From Kwoniella bestiolae CBS 10118 (lineage: Eukaryota; Basidiomycota; Tremellomycetes; Tremellales; Cryptococcaceae): 64,000 nucleotides of DNA. The stretch spans positions 3,490,001-3,554,000 of the forward strand of contig NC_089241.1 of NCBI RefSeq assembly GCF_000512585.2, written 5' to 3'. Made by a program: the position numbers and the translations under genes. Shown in pieces: positions 10,680-19,600 of this stretch (the first letter of the stretch is position 1; the number at the start of each line of letters is the position of its first letter). Under the pieces are notes generated by a model that worked only from the letters and a program-made list of their open reading frames with translations, ran no database searches and was not told the DNA's origin.

Positions 10680-11950
10680 CACTTCATCTACGGTCATCCC
10701 CAGGCCTCTGAACTGCTCGGCCGCTCTTAGGACCAACCTCTTCACGCTTCCAGCTACTAGTTTCCCGTTCAATGCTTCTGTAAGGATCCCAATCTTCTTG
10801 CGACCCATAGGTACCTCTCGGGATTTAAGAAGTAGCTCCTTGTATTTCGGTACATCCTCATACTTCGGGGCTCCCAGTTGTCGGTCATCAATATTATCGT
10901 ATCCTGCTATCGCTTGTAGCAATGTCGCACAGTCCAGTACAGTCTTCGTCATCGGTCCCACATGATCAAGGCCGGCATCAGAAGTAAGAACACCAGTATA
11001 GGGGACTAGGCCAAAGGTGGGTTTAAGACCCACTATACCGCAGAAAGAAGCTGGCTGTAGGATAATAATTGTTCATCTTCAGCTATCATGAGGGGGTGAT
11101 GGCATTTTCGCGGTACTCTACTCACTATTCTGATTGAACCTCCCTGATCACCTCCGATAGCCATATCCGCCTCTCCACTTCCTACCAAAGCTCCACAACC
11201 TGAACTTGACCCTCCGGTGGTAAAGCCTTTTGCGTATGGATTCTCAACTGGTCCGAATGGTGAGGAAGAAGATGTTGCCCCGTGGGAGAAGTTCTGTGCA
11301 GCATACCACTCATGTCAGTTCTGTTCGTCTAGATAGCACAGGGCACATCTCACTTACCTCGCATGCTGCTTTACCTAGAATATGACCACCATTCTCCAGC
11401 ACTCGGGAAACTATTGTAGCATCCACATCGGCTGTACACTCCATCAGCCAACATGACTCGTTCGAATGATCTCACCAATCACTCACGCGTGTAATTTTCG
11501 AAAGCGTCTGTTCCGAATAGTAAGGGGACCCCAGCCATACAGACCGTGTCCTTTAAGACCACAGTCTTCCCACTCAAGAGCTTATTTCCACCCTCTATAT
11601 TATCACCCGCATGACATCTCCAAGCCCATGCTCGAAGTGGGTTATCCTTCTTCTCCGGCAAGTATACATCAGTACGAGGATAGCGCTCGTAGTCGGGAAC
11701 AGGCTTGTAGTCTGTAGACGCGATGATATATGTCAGCGTTTGATACACCCCAGTGAGACAGTAGAAAGTGCTATTGCTCACCCGGGGTGTTGAGAATGAG
11801 CTCGCATTGAGCATCAGTCTTTGCCAATAGAGCCAGATATTCTTCCTCATGGTCTGGTGGAATGGTGAAGCCCAGGCGTTGGGCAGCGGCGGACACCTCT
11901 TCGGTAGTGACGGGGGTCTTGGTAGGCATTGCTGGATAAAGTGTGTTCAT
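10665..11950 (-). pseudogene. Amidase-signature hydrolase lacking its C-terminal third
   Basis: Amidase-signature family enzyme (hydrolysis of carboxamide or acyl-urea bonds). The likely start is 11950, with MPTKTPVTTEEV (11929) as an alternative ATG. All three catalytic positions are present: Lys in KTVVLKDTV, the cis-Ser in the GGSSSG loop (about 11202-11220), and the Ser nucleophile in GGDQGGSIR. After VGLKPTFGLVPYTGV the protein continues to MTVDEVSIPM and stops at 10665. Family members normally run on for about 150-200 residues (after VSIPMH), so the end of the fold and much of the substrate pocket are missing. The stop overlaps the truncated PuuE-like copy tail to tail. The upstream region has GATAAG (12078) and CGG-N7-CCG (12097). 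It may be a pseudogene or a shortened enzyme. Confidence 0.72.
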
Positions 11951-12077
11951 GCTAGTCCCCACAGCTACTTGTCTTATAGAGCTGCAGATCATAGGCAGTT
12001 TCGTATATAAATATCTTCATTGTGATATCGATGTCGCTGGGATGATTTTGTTGTATGCACAGGTGGTTACCTCGAAA

Positions 12078-12083
12078 GATAAG
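12078..12083 (+). promoter_or_regulatory. GATAAG site upstream of the amidase gene
   Basis: GATAAG lies 14 bp from the CGG-N7-CCG element at 12097. The same pairing of GATA and CGG elements is seen in the other two cluster promoters. Confidence 0.4.
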
Positions 12084-12096
12084 GAAAGTGTCATTT

Positions 12097-12109
12097 CGGA
12101 ATTGTTCCG
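12097..12109. promoter_or_regulatory. CGG-N7-CCG inverted element upstream of the amidase gene
   Basis: CGG-AATTGTT-CCG lies within TCGGAATTGTTCCGA (12096-12110), the same 15-nt palindrome pattern as at 2432-2446. It is about 150 bp upstream of the amidase start. Confidence 0.55.
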
Positions 12110-12885
12110 ATCGGTCAGATCCGGCATTTCTGGGGGGGAGGGTACCAAATAGGTCGAGTGCGGCATCTCATGTTACGAACACGCTGTGCAAGGGCCCTTG
12201 GAGGGACGAAGGTGGACGGGGCGATACGAGGACATGAAAGTGCTTTGTAAGTAGTGTGACGGGGGAATGAGAATAGTTGTGGAAAAGGGTACCCTTGAGT
12301 GAATTCGTTATAGCAAAGTAACGCGGGCGGAGCCCGCCCTACAGGTAGTTCAACTTCAATCTTCATCTGGCTAATCCGTTTGCCCACGTTCACAGCTTCA
12401 ATGTTGGACCAGTTCTTCATTCAAGTCCATTACAGCCATGACTTGACTTGCTGATAGGGTATAGTGATCCCTTGAAACCTTTCCGTCCTCTATCATTGAT
12501 AGTCGCCGCGGGCACGCCTCCCTCGCTCCTCACACCCAATCGCCAGACTAAACATCGTGCAAGAGAGTGAACATTACGCATGCCGACTTTGCTCCGTCTA
12601 TGAGCATATATAATACATCAAGCTCGAAATAAAGCTCAATGTGACATATGCGTAGAGAAAGGCGAGATATAGGATACGCGGAGGAAGTGTCTAATATCAC
12701 CTTTGGATATAATGCTCATATCACATAACGGCAATAGCTCACTGTTCTGATCCATCTATATACCGATCCAAGCAAGATATCCATAACTCCTCAGGAAACA
12801 CATATATAGCTACAACGAAATATACAAACATGCGTTGGGCAAATACAAATAGCTGAACAGTTGCAGGTTTAATGCAAACGAAGTA

Positions 12886-15215
12886 CTATAAAGTAATGTT
12901 CAAGCTCTCGAGACTTCCCTCTAAACTCATTGGCCTCCAGGTCTTTTCCTTTCGTTGTTCCTTCTCTTTGTTGGTTCTAGCTAGATATTCCACCTCTCCG
13001 TGTAGCACAAACTCGCTTTCGCTTGGAGTCTGCGGATCAGGACTGATCATACTTTCCAGCGTACCTGAAGTTGACAAACCAGGTGTTGACTCTGATCGAG
13101 TAACTCTAAATGGCGGCGAGGGCCAATCCCACTTCTCAGCATCCAGGACAGCTAACAGGTCTTCTTCAAGGTGATAATTGACTTTCGAGGATATGGAAGA
13201 TGCGATGGAATGGCGTGATGCGGTTGAGTTGCGCCTGAACAGATCCTCACCGCTCCTTCTTCGCATATCTATGCTGAGTCTTAGGGGAGATACATTCTCG
13301 CTGTCGGTCCGCAAAGTCAACGCTTCGAACGTCTTCGACGATGTTATCTGAGGTACGCATGAATCGCTGATAGATCGAGGATTGGGTCGAGGACTCCATT
13401 CTGGTAATCCCAATAACGAGGGTCTTCTCTGCGATTGGGCTTTTTGGTTTTTCTTAAATCCGAACAAATTGCTCGATTTAGGGCTGTTCTTGGGACCGAC
13501 TAAACTCAGCGATGGTCTACCATCTAGACTTATCCTACTGGGACTTTCGGGCAGGGGACGAGACACGAATGATCTAGCCATATCCGAAAATGATGATCTA
13601 CCTTCCCCTCTATCCCTTTCTACGTCTGCAGGATTCCTGGAAGAGGGGAAAAAGTCTAATGGCATGAAATCGCTTCCCCCATCTTGAGGAGCTGCATTAG
13701 TCGAGTTGGATCGCTTCAACTTGAATTTGATGGTCATGATTTCAGGACTTCTATTTTGATTTCGTAGGTTAGGCTGAGATTTCGATTTTGACAGTCCCCT
13801 TCGATGTGTTGATCGACGTAACGCCCAGCTCCCCTCGGGAGGCACGTCAAGGTCTTTTGGGGTTTCCGATATGGGTTGTAAGAGGATTGGCGAGATTCTT
13901 CGATGTTTCTTCAGTGGAGCAGAAGAGGGAGGTGGGTGGGAGAAGGTACGTATAGGTTTGGGTCTGTGCGAAGAAATGGGAGTGGGTGTGGGTGAGGATG
14001 ATCGTGTGATGTGATTTTGGTTGTCTGATGCACTTTGGGCGAAGAGGGATTTGAGGGAAGATGCACGGAGTGGTGGGATGGGTGGGCGTTTTGAAGAACC
14101 TCTAGATGGGATAGGAGGAGCGAGTGTGGGTACGGGTGTAGATTTGGGTGTAGGAGAGGAGAAAGAAGGGATGGGTGCTCGATGTTTTGTGAATGGTCGA
14201 CGTATAGGTACACTGGCGAAAAAATCTTGATCTACATGATGAGTTGTCAATGTTAGCGGATGATCTACCAAATCAATCGGTGGATATCAAGGGTTTGAGG
14301 TTATTCAGATATCAGAGACAAGCGAAGTGAAACCGAAACATTTGATAGGGTTTAAATAAAACTTGAATAGGTGGAGATGATGAGACGGAGCGGAATTCAT
14401 ACGTGAGACATGTTCAATGTGCACAAAAGACCCATTCCAGACTCCCTCCAGTTACTAAGCTCATAGCTTTTACTCACCATTCTGCGCCTCTATATCCGAG
14501 CTGAACACATCGAATACATTCTTTTCTAATTTTGATTTGTTGACCACCAGGGTGTCAGGTCTTACTGGTAATTTCCCCAACTGTTTCTTCGAGAGTGGTG
14601 TATCTAGTGAGATTGGAGGTATCGTTTCGATCTCTGGTAGAGGGACGGAGGAAGGTAGAGTCGGCGAATCATCCAACCATCTTCTGATTTCGACGGTTCT
14701 CTTTGGCTTTTCATGCTGTATCGAACGGAAGGGAGCTTTGGGTGTAACCTGTTTGCTCATCAGTACGCATCATGAGAACCGTAAAAATCAGCACGTACGT
14801 TCCACCAACTCTCCTTGCCTGCTAGATTAATATATTCGTCCTTATGGTCACTGTTATCCTCATTCACATCTTTCAAAAGCTCTACATCGAAATCCCTCTC
14901 GCCCCTAGGAGTGACTAGCGAGGTTGACCATCCATCCGATGATACTGAGTAGACCGAGTCGCGTGAGGGTGTCCAAACGGAAGATGTGGATGTGGATGTT
15001 GACGCGTGAGAATTGGTAGAGGAGGTGCTGATTCGATTGATTCTCGAGGATGAAGACGGGAGAATGGATGCCGTGATGGGTGGCGCAAGGATTGTTGTAG
15101 ATGGCATTGCAAGTGAGATAGATCGGGAGGGCAGCCAAGAGATCCAATCGTGTCCAGCACGATGATGATGGTTCTTGATATAATGATGGTCTGAAGATAA
15201 TGAAGACGTTTGCAT
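12886..15215 (-). CDS. Ser/Pro-rich hypothetical protein, low complexity
   Basis: I do not recognise a family. Three exons join cleanly. Exon 1 ends at KESWWN before GTACGT (about 14797), exon 2 runs from VTPKAPFRSIQ to IEAQN (about 14485), and exon 3 opens with DQDFFASVPIRRPF and stops at 12886 (SLNITL). The protein is basic, rich in Ser, Pro and Arg and probably disordered. Short conserved-looking motifs include RRWLDDSP, WALRRSTHRRG and LEEDLLAVLDAEKWDWPSPPF. The last, acidic and aromatic, is the best candidate for a binding peptide. The start is uncertain: 15215 (MQTSSLSSDH) or 15107 (MPSTTILAPP). It could be a regulatory or scaffold protein restricted to Tremellales; that is inference from composition only. 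Confidence 0.65.
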
Positions 15216-15876
15216 GCAAGCACCTCTTCTATGCATGCATCTACTGGTAAGCAGTTTTTCGCTTCTCTGCTGACCAGGTACTCTCGTACCCTCTTACGGT
15301 CAAAGTACAAGTATGATCGAGATGAGATGAGAAAGGCTAAGCAAAGCTTCGAGTTTTCACCCTATCAATCTATCCACTCTAATTCTCATCGACGCGTTCT
15401 CGGTACGAAGAGGCACGGGATTGATTAAAAAATCAAAAAATCTTGAAATTGATTTCCTGTATCCTACTACTCGATTGGATCTGATGCAAGGCGTATTCCC
15501 CACGAGGTAATAATACTGTAGTCCCAGTTCCCAAAAGATTGGTAGAGCGGGTGGGGTGAAGGCAGGGGGAGGGGGATTGGAGAAGGTTTTTAGTTCCGGT
15601 ACTTTGGGATTCTGGACCTGTCACTCCCGACGCGGTATTTACGTTACTCTTGGGCACGAGTTGATCGTTATAGTGTGGAGTCAAGAGTGACGAATCGATA
15701 AGTGTCTCCACAAATTTTCAACAACAAAGATACGACATGCAGTACTGCGATGTACGAAGGACATGCTATCGAGAGTGCAAAAAGGTGAATATCATCAATC
15801 ACAACGATTCCCCCGTCTGGATCTTACCTTTGTGAAAGGAGGGTGATCAGCTAGTGCCATTCATTCGTCAAAGGTA

Positions 15877-15894
15877 TGCACCTGCGTAGGTGCA
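15877..15894. repeat. 7-bp-arm hairpin, TGCACCT / AGGTGCA
   Basis: Inverted arms with a 4-nt loop (GCGT), immediately upstream of the microsatellite. It is a possible cruciform or simply chance. Confidence 0.4.
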
Positions 15895-15913
15895 CATATA
15901 CAGACCCATGGTG

Positions 15914-15962
15914 TACATACATACGTATGTATGTATGCATGCATGTATGTATGTATGTATGC
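15914..15962. repeat. TACA/TATG tetranucleotide microsatellite with palindromic centre
   Basis: CATA units switch to TATG units around CATACATACGTATGTATG, an 18-bp perfect palindrome. GCATGCATG and more TATG units follow. Such runs mutate quickly in copy number. Confidence 0.8.
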
Positions 15963-16032
15963 ACTCATCAATGTGTGAGTACAGTGCTTGATCAAGAGAT
16001 TTCTCTCCGACCACATGCATGCACACCAATCC

Positions 16033-16600
16033 ATTCGTTGACTGTGCACACACTCTCACCCGAGAGACACGTCCAACATTATCGATACTCGACGCGTCGT
16101 TCATGATAAAGAAGTGAAACACCGCTAATTATAGTAGAACACGCTAATGCTACCCATCTCATCTTACTTTTTGTTGTTGTCGTCGTGACACATCCTCCCA
16201 TCAAGCGTTACATGCATACTCGGAGATGCTCATACATGCTGTCGTCATTACTGACCATCGATCAAGTCTAGATGCTTCGATGTAAACAGACCGAGACACA
16301 CCCCTCCTTTCGCCTGGTGTAGGATCAAGAGGCGTATTGATCCGGTGGTTGATCCGAGAGGGACATCGGAGGCAAATCAGAGAGGCTTTGTCGCCGCAAG
16401 GGCTTTCAACCATACCCTCAGAATCACAATGCGATGCATGCAATATTTGACAGCTTCGTCCCCGACATTGTACTTTCTCCGAACCCATCTAACGACTCAA
16501 CTGTGTCCGCCTGTTAGCATCTTCAATGACTTTCTTCTGCTTCTCATCCTTCCACCCCTTGGCCTTCCATTCACCTATATCCTTGGGACACTGATCCAAT
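16033..16600. repeat. Tandem duplication, copy 1 (568 bp)
   Basis: From ATTCGTTGACTG at 16033 this is nearly identical to 16601-17171. Copy 1 has two small deletions relative to copy 2: two bases in the AGAG run near 16380, and one C in the run near 16462. Its right end carries a detached duplicate of the final coding segment of the metallo-hydrolase gene (about 16492-16600, minus strand). Confidence 0.9.
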
Positions 16601-17171
16601 ATTCGTTGACTGTGCACACACTCTCACCCGAGAGACACGTCCAACATTATCGATACTCGACGCGTCGTTCATGATAAAGAAGTGAAACACCGCTAATTAT
16701 AGTAGAACACGCTAATGCTACCCATCTCATCTTACTTTTTGTTGTTGTCGTCGTGACACATCCTCCCATCAAGCGTTACATGCATACTCGGAGATGCTCA
16801 TACATGCTGTCGTCATTACTGACCATCGATCAAGTCTAGATGCTTCGATGTAAACAGACCGAGACACACCCCTCCTTTCGCCTGGTGTAGGATCAAGAGG
16901 CGTATTGATCCGGTGGTTGATCCGAGAGGGACATCGGAGGCAAATCAGAGAGAGGCTTTGTCGCCGCAAGGGCTTTCAACCATACCCTCAGAATCACAAT
17001 GCGATGCATGCAATATTTGACAGCTTCGTCCCCCGACATTGTACTTTCTCCGAACCCATCTAACGACTCAACTGTGTCCGCCTGTTAGCATCTTCAATGA
17101 CTTTCTTCTGCTTCTCATCCTTCCACCCCTTGGCCTTCCATTCACCTATATCCTTGGGACACTGATCCAAT
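16601..17171. repeat. Tandem duplication, copy 2 (571 bp)
   Basis: The right-hand copy contains the functional 3' end (stop at 17060) and 3' flank of the metallo-hydrolase. The copy boundary sits at ATTC in both places (ATTCG at 16601, ATTCC at 17172), a 4-bp microhomology. Confidence 0.9.
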
Positions 17172-18582
17172 ATTCCCACTGCCTCCTTCTCATGAGCCAG
17201 AAGAACCATCACATTATCTTCCATACTCATTCGAGTCAAAGTACCGACCGTCCGGGTGGCTACGATGGGATCTTCGGCGAATTGCACTTTTCCATTGATG
17301 ACTGGTTTGGGTGATCGAAGATCTTCATCATTGGAAGGGATGGGTAGGTACATGCTTTGATGGTGGGCTGCATCGCCTGCTAGGAGAACATCTGAATGAT
17401 GAGAATTAGCATGTGACTTATCATCAAGGGGATGAAATGTAAGCGAGGGAGTCTCACAGGTATCCGGCTGAGCAGTGACTCGACAAAGAGCCATAATATG
17501 CCCGGTGCAGTGCTACATCTCATAGCTCAGTCAGCCATGCACGACACATAGACTGATTCCTCGACTTCATCCATCTGGAGATGTGCGAAGATACTACTCA
17601 CTCCAGGAGCATCGATCAACCAGAAACTACCATCCCCGAACCAATCAACGGCATTATCGAAACACCCCACCTTCTCCCATTTTCTAGGTTTGTTTTCTGA
17701 GTTGATGTCCGCTATCTCTCCTTCCCAAGCACCCTCGGTGGTAGTACCGGGCAATTCGACGAATCGGTACTCATCAAACCACGATGACGACCATTGACCG
17801 TGCGGGTCTTTTGGGTATCCTGGACCTATGGATGCGAGAGAACCTGGACCGAGAATGATAGGGCGGTCGGGGAAAGGCAAGGTAGCAATATCACCGCTAA
17901 GTTCGTTCTCCGTCAGAGATGGTTGTTCTTACTGTCGAGGAATTAAGGGAGATATGCGCAAAACGTACCAGTCTATGTAATTAATTGTCAGGTTACAGCG
18001 AAGCTAGACCGGATAGGAGGGAGCTGAGCTTACGATCAAAGTGTTTGTGACTTAGTATGACACTCTTCAATCGATCTAAATCGTAGTTCTCGTGCTGCAA
18101 GATCTTGATAGGTCCTGGAGCCGGGACGGTTCCGAACACTTTGAGCAAAGTATTGTGCATGGGTCTGCGTACCACTGACGGTCAGCCAGAACGGGTACAT
18201 GATGAGGATAACACTCACTCTGGGAAGTTCTCTGGATCCTATCGTGAGTTCATCATCTCATCAGTGACAACACAGTATAGTTCATGATGTCCCGATATGA
18301 CGTGAGGTTAGTTCCACTCACCTCTCTCAAACCTAGATCGAACAACATCGCCTCATCCCCCCTGTCAATCAGCACAGAGTAACAGGGCAATTCCGTCTTT
18401 TCTTCTCCCGTGTCAAACGAGGTCAACATATTGGTCGGAGCTATGACTTTCGAAGTGGGGATCAACAAGACTTTCACGATGTCCTGGGTGGATTTCGAGG
18501 GAGGAATGGCCACCCATGGGTAATTCGAGGGAGGTATCGGTCGGACACGCGGATCGTCTTGGGTGTAGGTCGAGCTGGACAT
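17060..18582 (-). CDS. Metallo-beta-lactamase-fold hydrolase
   Basis: Predicted zinc-dependent hydrolase of the MBL superfamily (lactonase/glyoxalase-II-like fold). The start at 18582 gives MSSSTYTQDDPRV. A strand block, PCYSVLIDRGDEAMLFDLGLRE, is followed by the metal motif H-x-H-x-D-H, assembled as SHKHFD plus a His supplied by a 4-nt microexon at 17969-17972, then GDIATLPFPDRP. Later elements are APG|HCTGH across an intron and LLAGDAAHH, the expected downstream His and Asp ligands. The C-terminal helix ends at NRRTQLSR. The closest relatives by layout are fungal MBL hydrolases of unknown substrate. The last ~40 codons are also present, detached, in the neighbouring tandem copy, so the gene's 3' end has recently been duplicated. 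Confidence 0.8.
17969..17972 (-). other. 4-nt microexon (ACTG) of the metallo-hydrolase
   Basis: The upstream exon ends at ...TTTGATC (18034) before GTAAGC. The downstream exon begins C-GGT-GAT after TTAG (17896). Direct joining breaks the frame. Inserting ACTG, flanked by ACATAG and GTACGT, restores it and gives Asp-His-Cys-Gly-Asp, completing the HxHxDH metal site. The two flanking introns are 61 and 72 nt, normal for this genome. Confidence 0.7.
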
Positions 18583-19600
18583 GGCGGCTATGAGGATAAG
18601 CAATGAGCTGTTATGGTTTGGTATGATCCCATACTGCTTTGTAGGATGATGCAGTAAGATGTCCTCAACAAGATGTTTGAGTGTAACTTAGTGACGTAAC
18701 TAGGTGGTCGTTCATCGGCTTTAGCCGCGCACACCAAATTGATACTGTATACCTTCACTGCTTGATTTTCACTCGATATCTTTCTTCTTTCTTCTCTCTC
18801 TGTCGAGAGGATGTTCGGCATTAGAGATGGCAAGTCATCAAGCCAAGCTTATCCATTGCAGGCAACAAACGAGTTGCCTCTAGCGCAAATTTCACGGAAA
18901 GTACTCTTTCGGCACTCACCATCGATCAATCCCGTAATCTTCGGACTCATTCAACAATATGTAAAATCATCGTGGTCAGATCACCTATCAACCTTTGCAT
19001 AATTCCTTCCTCCAAACGCAGCTGAGCTGTGTGATGCTGTATATTGAATATCGGATTGACTCAAAGAGGCATCACCTTATAGTTTTGGCAAACGAAGGGT
19101 CCGTACACCTGCAAAAATAGATATGCCAAGACTTGAGGCTGCGTCCCCAGCTCCTCCGCAGCCGAAAACGCAATTACATTTTGTAAACCGCGCAACAAAC
19201 TCGTTTCAACAATCCCAATGCATCCACTAGTTCAAGGAGGACTGTCATGTTGAAGATTCTCCGACCAATCAGACTTGTTCAAATGCATAATCAGCTGACT
19301 TGCCAAGATCAAAGGATCTAATGAACTGTGCGACGGATGAGGCCGGGCCTGGAGCTAATCATTCTCTGTGTAATTCACACTGCGGTCCTAAACTGCGAAT
19401 GTGCACTGTGAGGTAAATGACGCGTATCGTTAGCACTGGATGAGCTTTCCCCTACCTTTCATTGGCTCTGTTGGGCTGCGGTCAAGTGGCATGGAATGGA
19501 TATAAAGAGGCTGTCTGTCCTTCGCAATGAACTTCCTTCTTAGTCAAACAGTCAATATACACTTTGACACTCATATTACTCTCCATTAAACACAATCATC
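18583..19600. promoter_or_regulatory. Divergent intergenic region between metallo-hydrolase and dioxygenase
   Basis: About 1 kb. The right side has a CATTGG (CCAAT-box) at 19460-19465 and a TATA box at 19501. No convincing gene; short open frames only. Confidence 0.5.
19501..19507 (+). promoter_or_regulatory. TATA box of the dioxygenase gene
   Basis: TATAAAG lies 100 bp upstream of the ATG, in GGATATAAAGAGG, followed by a pyrimidine-rich, A-rich leader. This is typical of a strongly or inducibly expressed fungal gene. Confidence 0.6.

Larger units (their letters stand above)
11951..12885. other. Intergenic region: amidase promoter and 3' side of the Ser-rich gene
   Basis: The first 160 bp hold the amidase promoter elements. 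Beyond that lie a 12-bp palindrome CAAGGGCCCTTG (12189-12200) and a GC-rich small hairpin near 12323-12341. Open frames here (for example 12115-12420, minus) have biased, non-protein-like composition and no recognisable domain. I see no gene. Confidence 0.5.
15216..16032. other. Intergenic region with low-complexity sequence
   Basis: Upstream of the Ser-rich gene. It contains an A-rich run at 15427-15440, a minus-strand open frame at 15433-15711 that lacks an ATG, a TGCACCT/AGGTGCA hairpin (15877-15894) and the TATG microsatellite. No gene is supported. Confidence 0.45.

Noticed and set aside
12323..12341. GC-rich hairpin considered as a terminator
   Set aside because: Eukaryotic nuclear genes do not use such terminators, and it is not placed after a gene end in a consistent way.
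12115..12420. Minus-strand open frame between the amidase and the Ser-rich gene
   Set aside because: No domain, mixed Arg/Pro/Cys composition, overlaps the amidase promoter; reads as chance open frame.
15433..15711. Minus-strand open frame of 92 codons upstream of the Ser-rich gene
   Set aside because: It opens with GTG, has no ATG, and does not join in frame to the gene by a clear splice site. It could be an upstream exon, but nothing proves it.
15914..15962. Regular repeat considered as a CRISPR-like array
   Set aside because: It is a 4-nt microsatellite with no spacers; eukaryotic genome.
17897..18033. A single long intron in the metallo-hydrolase in place of two introns and a microexon
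   Set aside because: Direct joining breaks the reading frame and removes the His of the metal motif; the 4-nt exon fits both.
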